Shown here piece by piece: positions 1-8,037 of a stretch of DNA of 16,451 nucleotides. The DNA is taken from NCBI GenBank assembly GCA_016935885.1, contig JAFGQA010000253.1, positions 1 through 16,451 on the forward strand. Reading direction: 5' to 3'. Made by a program: the position numbers and the translations under genes. The notes under the pieces were generated by a model that was given only the letters and a program-made list of their open reading frames with translations, searched no databases and was not told where the DNA came from. How positions within the stretch are numbered: the first letter of the stretch is position 1; the number at the start of each line of letters is the position of its first letter. This DNA comes from Phycisphaerae bacterium (GTDB lineage: Bacteria; Planctomycetota; Phycisphaerae; UBA1845; UTPLA1).

Positions 1-7
1 ACTGTGG

Positions 8-26
8 CACCGGCGTCTCGCCGGTG
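8..26. repeat. Small palindromic (REP-like) repeat, family A copy 1
   Basis: Perfect 8-bp arms CACCGGCG (8-15) and CGCCGGTG (19-26) around a TCT loop. Bases 1-27 match 2138-2164 at 25 of 27 positions. A near copy on the opposite strand lies at about 6539-6564, so this is a dispersed palindrome and not a site specific to htrA. Confidence 0.75.
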
Positions 27-39
27 GTTTTCACGGTCA

Positions 40-66
40 AAAACGGCGTTTCCGAAACGCTGTTTT
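40..66 (-). terminator. Probable intrinsic terminator of the phosphoesterase-htrA unit
   Basis: Arms 40-51 and 55-66 pair over 12 bp with one G.U-type mismatch around a 3-nt loop. Read on the minus strand, the second arm runs into a short T tract of five T (four of them inside the arm). The hairpin lies about 140 nt past the htrA stop, beyond the inverted-repeat element at 84-201. The U tract is short, so termination is an inference. Confidence 0.45.
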
Positions 67-83
67 CCCTTTTACCACCGGCT

Positions 84-201
84 GTTAGGCGTCGCGCAGG
101 AATAAGATGACCCATTGTGCCGCTTGGCCGGCCTCCCGGCTTGCCGTTTGGCGGACCTGCCCGCAGGCAGGCGGACTGACCGGTTTCGTTATTCCTGCGC
201 G
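84..201. repeat. Inverted-repeat-bounded MITE-like element, copy 1
   Basis: A perfect 13-bp inverted repeat, CGCGCAGGAATAA at 93-105 and its complement at 189-201, encloses about 80 bp rich in GGC/GCC palindromic words. Its left end GTTAGGCGTCGCGCAGGAA (84-102) is identical to 14402-14420. The interior matches 14425-14480 in reverse complement and 2684-2770 directly. It starts just past the htrA stop codon. There is no coding capacity, so it would be a non-autonomous or relic element. Confidence 0.65.
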
Positions 202-206
202 GCTCC

Positions 207-1619
207 TTACCTCGCTTCGAGCACAAGGTCGGTCTGAATGATCGCGTCCCGCCCGATTCGCCAGACGCGGACGGCGATCCGGTCACCGGCGTTCACCTGA
301 TTCAACAGATGGCCGAGTGTGTCGAGCGTGGTCACCGGCCAGCCGCCGAACGTGGTTACCAGATCGCCAGGCTCCACGCCCTCGCGCTCTGCCTGCGACC
401 GCTGGCTCACCTCGCTGACCAACAGGCCGATCGGTTGCCGCAACCCAAGCTGACGCTGGTCCGACGGGGTCAACTCGCGGATCCGAATGCCGAATTGCGA
501 CCACATCAGCTTCTCGGCGTCCGGCTTCGCGACCTCGGCCAGAAGCACTTCGATCGTCTTGTGCTTGCCCCCGTCACGTAAAACGTCCAGCTTGAGCTTC
601 TTCCCGACCGGCGCACGCTCGAGGATGCGAAACGCCTCCATGAACGTCGGTGCCGGCCGACCGTCGATGGCTGTGACGACGTCGCCGGGGCGGACGCCTG
701 CTTCGGCCGCCGGCGAGCCGGCATCAACCAGTTCGATCCGAACACCGTCCTTCTTTGCATGGGTGACGTCACCATCGAAATGGACGCCCAACTGCACGCG
801 ACGGAGCCGCTCGATGTCGAGCATGACGGGCAGCAGCTTGTGCAGGTGATTGACCGGAATGGCAAAGCCGATGTTCTGGGCATCGCCGCGAATCGCGGTG
901 TTGATGCCGATCAGTTCGCCGAGGATGTTCAGCAGCGGCCCGCCGGAATTGCCAGGATTGATCGAGGCGTCCGTCTGGATCAGCCCTGAATAGGTGATGT
1001 CGCGACCGAACTGCAGCTCCCGGTCCACGGCGCTGACGATGCCGGTCGTGATGGTATGCTGATAGCCCAACGGGTTGCCGATCGCGATGACCGTCTCGCC
1101 GGGCATCAGGTCGTCGCTTCGGCCCAGCCTGACGTGGGGCAGGGGCTTCTTCGCGTCGACCTTCAGCACGGCCAGATCGTTCTTGCGGTCGATGGCCACC
1201 TGCTCCGCGAGCAACTCGGTGCCGTCGGCGAACGTGATCCTGCACTCGGCGACGCGGTCCACGACGTGGGCGTTGGTCACCAAGTAGCCGTCGCCGTGGA
1301 TCAGGAAGCCGGAACCCACGCTGTGCGCCTCGTACTGCCGCGGCCGCGACATCGGGAAATCGAAGACGTCGTCAAACAGGCCCCCGAAGCCGAGTGACTC
1401 CCGCCGGGTCACGATCCTTGTCGTGGAGATGTTGACGACGGCCGGGCTTGCCTCCTGGAACACCTTGACGACCGGCGTCATCCGTTCGGCGAGGCGGTCC
1501 GTGTTGAGGCTGGTCCCTTCGTCGCCCCACGCCGGCGCCGAATGTGCGGCACACAATGCCTGCGCCAGAATCAAGATCAGCAGCCGTCGAGGGGACGCCT
1601 TGCCAGTCGAGGATTTCAT
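207..1619 (-). CDS. HtrA/Deg family periplasmic serine protease with two PDZ domains
   Basis: An envelope quality-control protease that degrades or refolds misfolded exported proteins (family knowledge). From the chosen ATG at 1619 it has 470 residues. Residues about 1-32 form a signal peptide: a basic start, then LLILILAQAL, with likely cleavage after AWG. The trypsin-like domain has the full triad: His118 (TNAHVVD), Asp148 (NDLAVL) and Ser225 (NPGNSGGP). PDZ1 is about 275-362 and PDZ2 about 376-457, the DegP/DegQ layout. The open frame extends upstream to 1979, but that part overlaps the phosphoesterase gene and reads as low-complexity shadow. ATGs at 1634 and 1649 are alternatives. AAGGATGAAGG repeats just upstream could serve as ribosome binding site. 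It lies 34 nt after the phosphoesterase stop, so probably in one operon. It could be called degP, degQ or mucD; the subtype is not resolvable. Confidence 0.93.
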   Translation of the reverse strand: MKSSTGKASPRRLLILILAQALCAAHSAPAWGDEGTSLNTDRLAERMTPVVKVFQEASPAVVNISTTRIVTRRESLGFGGLFDDVFDFPMSRPRQYEAHSVGSGFLIHGDGYLVTNAHVVDRVAECRITFADGTELLAEQVAIDRKNDLAVLKVDAKKPLPHVRLGRSDDLMPGETVIAIGNPLGYQHTITTGIVSAVDRELQFGRDITYSGLIQTDASINPGNSGGPLLNILGELIGINTAIRGDAQNIGFAIPVNHLHKLLPVMLDIERLRRVQLGVHFDGDVTHAKKDGVRIELVDAGSPAAEAGVRPGDVVTAIDGRPAPTFMEAFRILERAPVGKKLKLDVLRDGGKHKTIEVLLAEVAKPDAEKLMWSQFGIRIRELTPSDQRQLGLRQPIGLLVSEVSQRSQAEREGVEPGDLVTTFGGWPVTTLDTLGHLLNQVNAGDRIAVRVWRIGRDAIIQTDLVLEAR

Positions 1620-1623
1620 CCCG

Positions 1624-1651
1624 TCACCCTTCATCCTTTTATCCTTCATCC
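1624..1651. repeat. Short GGATGAA-type heptamer array
   Basis: On the plus strand TTCATCC (1630-1636), an 8-nt variant (1637-1644) and TTCATCC (1645-1651) follow each other. On the minus strand this reads GGATGAA units between the phosphoesterase stop and the htrA start. It supplies both AAGGA-like ribosome binding sequences and in-frame ATGs. The same heptamer recurs at 11711-11745 and 11828-11876. Confidence 0.6.
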
Positions 1652-1653
1652 TC

Positions 1654-2670
1654 TCAGTCCGTATCGAGCACCTCGTAACACTTGTGCCCATACGTAGACC
1701 CAATGCTGGTGCAAACGATCTCACGCTTGCGGCACCTGCGCGACCGGTGGGAGTGGCCGCAGTATACGTGGCTGATCTTCGGAAAGTCCAGCAAGGTCTC
1801 GCCGAGCAACTCGCTGCCAAGGAAGGCCGTGGCGAACTCCCAGCTTGGGATGACGCTGTGCGGCACCAATTCTGCAAAAGGCAAATGATGAATGCACGCA
1901 ACGATGCGCTCGGCCGCGTCCTCCACCTGTTGCAGGTGTTCCCGCAACTTGGCCGCCAGCCTGCGGGCAAACTCGACATCCGTTAACGGAAGATGGACGT
2001 GCTCCCGATCCATCCATCGCGTGGTGATCTCCCGCGAGGCCGGGGGGATGTCGGTCTCGACATCGAACAGATGCAGAAGCTCCTCGTCCCTCGTCTCCAT
2101 CGCGGCGCTGGGGTCGCTCGCGTGGGATTCCGGAATCACTGCGGCACCGGCGTCTCGCCCGTGGGGCGATTCACCATTCGTCACTCGCCGTTCGCCATCC
2201 GCCATTCGCTGCCTTCTGGCCTCCCTCGCGACCTTCCACGCCGCGCCGGGGGCGATCTTGTTCTCGTAGAAGCGCAATGGAATCCCCATCGGCGATGGCC
2301 GAAATGTGAAATCGTACCAGCCCACGTTGCCGACAATGGCAAGCTTGTCTGCCAAAAACGGCGTTGCGTCCAAGTAGTGCACGCCGTTTCGCGCGCACGC
2401 CTCCGCCAGGTCGTGCTCGTACCGGTGTAACGAGTCCGCCCCGTCGGCGGTCCACAATTCGTGGTTCCCGGCAACCGCCAGGACGGCGCCACTAAACGAC
2501 TCGAACAAGCCGAATACCTCATCCAAGATCGTCAGGTCGCCTGCCGCCGAGTCGCCAGCGAGGATCAGGACGTCCCCGCCGAGGCCGCAAATCTCCTCGG
2601 CGACGGCCCGGGTTGGCGCCTTGCTGCGGGGGACGTTGTAATGCAGGTCTGAGGTAATAATAATACGCAT
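1654..2670 (-). CDS. Calcineurin-like metallophosphoesterase with a repeat-derived insert
   Basis: A binuclear-metal phosphohydrolase; the substrate cannot be told. It has 338 residues from ATG 2670 (MRIIITSDLHYN). All metal motifs are present in order: Asp8/His10 (SDLH), Asp40 (LAGD), GNHE at 68-71, His261-His262 (CIHHLPF) and GHSH at 305-308. The frame stays open to 2877, but the added 69 residues cross a duplicated htrA 3' end and precede the DxH motif that should sit at the N-terminus, so 2670 is the start. No clear Shine-Dalgarno sequence. Residues about 152-180 are encoded by a 6-unit heptamer array (2169-2210) and a family A palindrome (2138-2164), both otherwise intergenic repeats, kept in frame. 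No signal peptide, so cytoplasmic. Its probable operon partner is htrA. A weak promoter candidate on this strand is TTGTAT (2936-2941), 17-bp spacer, TATGAT (2913-2918). Confidence 0.88.
   Translation of the reverse strand: MRIIITSDLHYNVPRSKAPTRAVAEEICGLGGDVLILAGDSAAGDLTILDEVFGLFESFSGAVLAVAGNHELWTADGADSLHRYEHDLAEACARNGVHYLDATPFLADKLAIVGNVGWYDFTFRPSPMGIPLRFYENKIAPGAAWKVAREARRQRMADGERRVTNGESPHGRDAGAAVIPESHASDPSAAMETRDEELLHLFDVETDIPPASREITTRWMDREHVHLPLTDVEFARRLAAKLREHLQQVEDAAERIVACIHHLPFAELVPHSVIPSWEFATAFLGSELLGETLLDFPKISHVYCGHSHRSRRCRKREIVCTSIGSTYGHKCYEVLDTD
2138..2164. repeat. Family A palindrome inside a coding sequence
   Basis: CACCGGCG (2145-2152), TCT, CGCCCGTG (2156-2163): one mismatch from a perfect palindrome. 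It matches 25 of 27 bases at 1-27. It encodes PHGRDAGAA of the phosphoesterase. Confidence 0.75.
2169..2210. repeat. Six-unit degenerate heptamer array inside a coding sequence
   Basis: The units are ATTCACC, ATTCGTC, ACTCGCC, GTTCGCC, ATCCGCC and ATTCGCT. The last is the exact reverse complement of the unit AGCGAAT of the array at 16196-16265. The total length of 42 nt is a multiple of three, so the phosphoesterase frame is kept. Confidence 0.75.
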
Positions 2671-2948
2671 GACTGCCCACAACGGAGTAAGGTGACCGAT
2701 GGTGCCGTCTGGCTGACCTGCTGGCTTGCCGTTTGGCGGATCAACCGGTTGCGTGATGCCAGCGCGGCTCCTTCCCTCGCTTGGAGCACAAGGTCTGTCT
2801 GAATGATCGTGTTCTTTCTCGCCAATCAGAGCCGCGACCGTGACGGAGCGGACAGTCGTGGGCTCGCCGCCCCTCACCTTGGACCCCTTACCGACGTGCG
2901 CGGCTCCGATCGATCATAGTTGTCGGCCGTCAAGGATACAACCGGCCC
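2671..2948. other. Divergent intergenic region with inverted-repeat element copy 2 and an htrA 3'-end relic
   Basis: The region separates the minus-strand phosphoesterase-htrA pair from the plus-strand ABC exporter. Bases 2684-2824 are homologous to about 99-263. Both contain the inverted-repeat element followed by the last codons of htrA. The block 2762-2809 matches 197-244 at 45 of 48 bases. It would encode IIQTDLVLQAR against IIQTDLVLEAR in htrA, but the stop codon has become GAA. A weak minus-strand promoter candidate lies at 2913-2941, overlapping the leader of the ABC gene. No other gene is seen. Confidence 0.65.
2762..2824 (-). pseudogene. Relic of an htrA 3' end
   Basis: About the last 12 codons of an htrA-like gene survive (IIQTDLVLQAR), 45 of 48 bases identical to the real htrA end, with the stop TAA replaced by GAA. 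Nothing upstream looks like the rest of the gene. It most likely reflects an old tandem duplication of htrA (or of the phosphoesterase-htrA unit) followed by deletion. Confidence 0.55.
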
Positions 2949-3689
<741 letters not shown>

Positions 3690-6510
3690 GCCTGCCCGAT
3701 CCGCCCTGGCCGTCCTCGCCATCGCCCTCGGCGTAGGCGTCGTCGTCTGGGTCACTTGTTGCTACGAGTCCGTCCGCGTCAGCGTTACGCGAGCCGTCCT
3801 CGACTGGATCGGCCGCAGCCACATCATCATCGAACCGCGAGCGGGCGTCTGGGGCTTCTTCGATGCAGATATCGAGGAAGAAGTGGCCCGTATTCCAGGC
3901 GTCTCGCGAACGACGACCCGCACACGCGAATACGTTCAGGCCGCCCGCCCGCCGCGCGCTACGGGCGCCGACGAGGATCTCGCCGACGAAGCCTTTGTCA
4001 CGATCGAAGTCACGGGCGTCGTCCCTGAAAAAGAGATGGCCTTCCGGACCCACACGCTTTCAGAGGGCCGGTTCCTTTTACCGGCGGACGAGAACGCGAT
4101 CGTCGTGGAGCGGCTCCTGGCCCGCGAATTCAAGCTGGGCTTGGGCGACACCATCTTGCTTCGCCACAACGAGCCACCGCAACCGGTCCACGAATTCAAA
4201 GTCGTCGGCATCATCGATCGGCGCCGGGCCAGCGTGAGCCAGGCGATGATGACCTGGACAAAGCTCTCCGACGCGCAGCGAATCTGCAAGATGCCGGGCA
4301 AGATCAAGGCCGTGGACATCATCGTCGCCGACCCCACCGTCGAGAATATCCAACACATCGCCTCTGAAATCCGAGAGGTGATCGACAGACGAAACGCCGC
4401 GCTGGAGGCCGAGGGCAGGCAGGCAGAATCCGTCATCGTCAAGACCACCGAGGCGCAGCACAAGAAGCTCGGGGCCGCCAAGGGCCTGCTGCAATTCATC
4501 ATGATGCTGCTTTCCTGCGTGGTGCTGTTGACGGCGTTCTTCATCGTGCTGGCCACCATGAGCATGGGCGTGACCGAACAGATCACTGAACTCGGGCTGC
4601 TCCGCTGTGTGGGGGTCACGCGCTGGCAACTGGGCGGCTTGGTCCTCCTGCAGACCGTGCCGTTCGGCCTGATCGGGACGGCACTCGGCGTGCCGCTTGG
4701 CCTGGCCCTCCACTGGCTCACCGTGCAAGTCAACCCCGAATACCTGGGAGACATCGCTGTCAACCGTCTGGGCATCATGCTGGCGGTGCTGGGTGGGATC
4801 GGCACGACGCTCCTCGGTGTCGCCATTCCCTCCGTTAGTGCCTTCTTCGTGTCGCCCGTCGAGGCCGCCAGGCCACACACCGGCGGACGCCTCGTGCGAT
4901 GGGTCTGGCTGTTCGCCGTGGTGGGTGTTGGCTTGATCGTTGCCCACGAGGTCGTCAAACAGGCGATGTCCGGTAACGCCCTGGTCAACTTCGACGCGCA
5001 GGCGGTCGCCAGCCTGCTTCTCCTTTATGCCGGCGCAGCCTTGTTGGCCCCCGCGGCCGTCGTCGTGCTCGGCCGACTGATCGTCCGCGCGACCGCCGCT
5101 GCTCTGCGCCTCCGCCCTCAACTGCTCGGCGACGAGATCGACAAGGCCCCATTCCGTGCCGCATCTATCTGCTGCGGTTTGATGGTCGCCCTCTCGCTGA
5201 TCGTCGGTCTGATCGTCTGGGGCCGATCGGTCAAGCAAGGCTGGCAGTTTCCCAAGGAATTCCCCGACGCCATGTTGTACAGCTACGAGCCGCGCCCGCT
5301 CGACGAGATTCGCGCCTTGAGAAACATGGACGGCATCAAGGAATTCACCGTCACCGATGATTTCCCTTTCTCGCTGAGAAGACCCAGTAAGATCGCCTTT
5401 CTCAGATCGCTTCAAGGTTTGGATCAGTTCTCCAGGTTCCTTGCTATCGAGCCGGATGAAGGTTTCGCCCTGGTCAAGCTTGCCTTCCTGGAAGGCAACG
5501 AGCGCGACGCCCGCGCCAAGCTCAAGCAAGGCAACCACATCCTCGTCAGCCGTGAATTCGCCCAGGAGCAGGACAAACACCTCGGAGACAGGGTCACCAT
5601 TTGGGTTGGTGATACCGAGGCCACATTCACCATCGCCGGCGTCGTCGCCTCGCCCGGCCTCGACATCGCCATCAGTTTCTTTAACGCCACGACCTTCTTC
5701 CAGACGTACGCCGTCAGGGCCATCTTCGGTACCCTCGACGACGCCAAACGCATCTTCGGCCGCTCGCGCGGCAAGCTGATGCTGTTCAATTTCGATTTGC
5801 CGGACGACGCCGCGTCCTCCCGTGTCACGGGGGATTCGAGCCAGGCCGTGGTCCCCGAGACGAAGATCACAGAGACCGGCCGGCCCACCTTCAACGCCGG
5901 CTCCGACCCCATCCCCGGTGACGGGCCCGAGGAACGCATCGTCAACAGGATGCTCGAGCGACTCGGATACCCCCCTAAAGCCTTCGTGACCGCCCGCGAG
6001 TTGAAGCAGAAGATCGACCGCAACATCGACCGCGTCACGCTTCTGTTGTCGGCCATTCCCGCCGTCGGCCTGATCATCGCGGCCCTCGGCGTGGCCAACC
6101 TGATGGCCGCCAGCGTTGCCAGCCGGTCACGCCAGACCGCCGTCCTCCGCGCCATCGGCGTCACCAAGAATCAAATGTCGCGGATCGTCATCGGCGAGGC
6201 CCTGGTCCTCGGCCTGCTCGGCAGTGTCATGGGCCTGGCACTCGGCGTCTATCTCGGCCAGGCCAGCAACTTCATGACGGAGCTTCTGTCCGGATTCCGC
6301 CCCGAATTCAAGGTTCCATGGCCCAAGGTCTGCCTTGGCGCCGCCCTGGCCACCGCCCTGTGCGTACTCGCCGCCCTGATCCCCGCCCGCTACGCCAGCC
6401 GAAGCAACATCGTCGCCGCGCTTTCAGACTGATGCCCACAAGCCCGACGCCGGCCCGGCCTCTACGCAAGGGTCCGTGACTGGTTAGAGCAGTTCGCGAT
6501 TGCCTGCGAC

Positions 6511-6563
6511 TGTGGCACGGGCGCCAAAGCCCGTGAATCCACCGCCGAGACGGCGGTGCCACA
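6511..6563. repeat. Composite cloverleaf-like palindrome, family A
   Basis: Outer arms TGTGGCA (6511-6517) and TGCCACA (6557-6563) enclose two hairpins. One is CACGGGC (6516-6522) with GCCCGTG (6529-6535). The other is CACCGCCG (6540-6547), AGA, CGGCGGTG (6551-6558). The second is the reverse complement type of the repeats at 8-26 and 2145-2163. Confidence 0.7.
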
Positions 6564-6743
6564 CAGGTGCATCCAACCGTGAAGTGCTTTAGGCGCGTGC
6601 CACTGGCAGCTTGCCTGCCAGCGTTCATGCCCCATGCGCCCACCGGAGAGACTGCACGGGCGGACAAGCTGTCCGTGGCACCCAGAATCGAATGCCGCCG
6701 GAAATGTCACGGGCCCTTTGCGCACACAGGCCCTCCACGTGCG

Positions 6744-6771
6744 TTGACTTCGGCCCGCGAATCCGTATCCT
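6744..6771 (+). promoter_or_regulatory. Candidate sigma-70 promoter for the isomerase-like gene
   Basis: TTGACT (6744-6749, 5 of 6 to the -35 consensus), 16-bp spacer, TATCCT (6766-6771, 4 of 6). It would give a leader of about 165 nt containing three hairpins. Sequence match only. Confidence 0.35.
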
Positions 6772-6776
6772 AGTAC

Positions 6777-6864
6777 CGCGTTTCACAGGAAACGCGACTA
6801 CGATTGCTGGACCGAGAATCCCTTCTCGGTCCTGAAGCCGCTGCCGAGAGAGGATTCTCGGCAG
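6777..6864 (+). repeat. Three consecutive hairpins in the leader of the isomerase-like gene
   Basis: Stem 1: CGCGTTTC (6777-6784) with GAAACGCG (6789-6796). Stem 2: perfect 10-bp arms 6809-6818 and 6823-6832 around TCCC. Stem 3: 9-bp arms 6841-6849 and 6856-6864. Stem 2 shares the core GAGAATCCCTTCTC with the hairpin at 10742-10765, which points to a repeat family rather than a dedicated riboswitch. Confidence 0.6.
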
Positions 6865-6945
6865 AGCGTACAGTCGTTCTATTCGTGAAACGCCGTACCG
6901 GCGCATTCGCAACAAGATTGGACCCGCACCTGGAGACTGTCGTCT

Positions 6946-7851
6946 ATGAAGCTTGCGTTCAGCAGTGTCGGTTGTCCCGGTTGGGATTTGCCGACCATGA
7001 TAGAGAAGGCCAAGGAATATGGCTACGAGGGTATCGAGTTGGGCGGTCTGGACGGCCCGGTGCCCGAGTCGGCTGTCCCGGAACTTGCCGCCGATCCCGC
7101 CAAGATTGCTCAACTTGCTCGCGACGCCGGCGTGGAGATCATCTGCCTTGCGACCTCCGCCGCCTTTCACATGACTTCCGGCAGGGAGGTCGCCGAGAAC
7201 CAGGCCCGGGTCCGGGAGTACGTCGAGCTTGCTGCCAAGCTGGGGTGCCCCTTCGTTCGCGTGCTTGCCGGAGAGATCCCCGGGTCGGGCTTGTTCAGCT
7301 ACGAGCGGCGCGACACCGTCCTCGGCCGAATCGGTGGGGCCATCCGCGAACTTGTCCCGCACGCCACCGAGCATGGCGTGACCATCCTTATCGAGAATGC
7401 CGGCGACTTTGTGGACAGCCCGTCGGTTTGGTACTTGCTGGACGCCGCGGACTCGCCAGCCGTCAGGTGCTGTTGGAACCCGTTGGTCGCCGCCGTGAAT
7501 GGCGAGCGCCCCACGCGGTCGATCCCTCGGTTGGGCGCCAGGATCGGCCTGGTCCGTATCTGTGACGGCAGATTCGGCGACGACGGTGTGATTGAGCGCT
7601 ACGTTCCGCCGGGCGAAGGCGACGTCGAGATCAGGGCCACGGTGCAGTTTCTCCGGGGCATCGCCTATCGCGGGTACCTCGTCTTCGACTGGCCGAAGTT
7701 GTCGAACTCGTTGCTGGCCGAGCCCCGTCAGGTCTTCCCCGCCGCCGCGAAGTACCTGCGCCAACTCCTCGATGAGAAGCCGATCCTGCTGACTGCCTAC
7801 AAGGGCGACAAGTTCAAGCCCCGGCAGGGCTTTGAGTTTGCCGCGAGTTGA
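6946..7851 (+). CDS. Sugar-phosphate isomerase/epimerase-like TIM-barrel protein
   Basis: 301 residues of the xylose-isomerase-like (AP endonuclease 2) TIM-barrel superfamily, which isomerises or epimerises sugars and inositols or cleaves AP sites (family knowledge). The opening MKLAFSSVGCPGWDLPTMIEKAKEYGYEGIEL is the usual first strand and helix. Glu150 in TILIENAGD fits the strand-5 metal ligand. Other expected ligands look altered: CWNPL at 176-180 where an Asp is usual, RICDG at 205-209 in place of HxKD, and FDW at 247-249 in place of a Glu. The C-terminal part resembles the planctomycete form ending in a P-x-AxKYLRQLL helix. GGAG lies 10 nt before ATG 6946. No signal peptide, so cytoplasmic. 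It is followed after 186 nt by the FolD-like gene; a link is not evident. Substrate unknown. Confidence 0.82.
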   Translation: MKLAFSSVGCPGWDLPTMIEKAKEYGYEGIELGGLDGPVPESAVPELAADPAKIAQLARDAGVEIICLATSAAFHMTSGREVAENQARVREYVELAAKLGCPFVRVLAGEIPGSGLFSYERRDTVLGRIGGAIRELVPHATEHGVTILIENAGDFVDSPSVWYLLDAADSPAVRCCWNPLVAAVNGERPTRSIPRLGARIGLVRICDGRFGDDGVIERYVPPGEGDVEIRATVQFLRGIAYRGYLVFDWPKLSNSLLAEPRQVFPAAAKYLRQLLDEKPILLTAYKGDKFKPRQGFEFAAS

Positions 7852-7907
7852 CGCGCCCGCACCCGTTGGGAACATGCTTGCTTCAGGATCCAGGAAGGGC
7901 GATCCGA

Positions 7908-7930
7908 GTCCCAAGCGCCAGCGCGGGGAC
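7908..7930. repeat. Small nested palindrome upstream of the FolD-like gene
   Basis: GTCCC (7908-7912) pairs with GGGAC (7926-7930), and GCGC (7915-7918) with GCGC (7921-7924) inside it. It lies in the 186-nt gap 7852-8037, which holds no other feature I can support. Confidence 0.5.
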
Positions 7931-8037
7931 CTTGTCCTGGCAAGCGTTTTGCTCGTCGTTTCGGTTTCACGCCACGCAGGCGTCGCCACGGGCGCAACAG
8001 ACAGCCGATCACATGTAGAACAGGGGACAACCCAGCC

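Larger units (their letters stand above)
6433..6945. other. 513-bp palindrome-rich intergenic region
   Basis: No convincing gene on either strand. It holds at least six palindromes: 6511-6563 (composite), 6603-6621 (CTGGCAG, 5-nt loop, CTGCCAG), about 6658-6675 (GGAC/GTCC with AAGCT between), 6777-6796, 6809-6832 and 6841-6864. A candidate promoter at 6744-6771 would place the last three in the 5' leader of the gene at 6946. The density is typical of extragenic repeat clusters. Confidence 0.7.

Noticed and set aside
1620..1979. N-terminal extension of htrA to 1979
   Set aside because: It overlaps the phosphoesterase gene, reads as low-complexity sequence, and would place the signal peptide at residue 121 or later.
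4078..5580. 500-residue open frame antisense to the permease
   Set aside because: His/Gln/Asp-rich shadow of a high-GC gene. The sense strand encodes a full FtsX permease with recognised motifs.
6603..6621. Possible sigma-54 promoter (TGGCAG...TTGC)
   Set aside because: Only one base separates the GC-like and TTGC parts where five are required. The segment is better explained as a palindrome.
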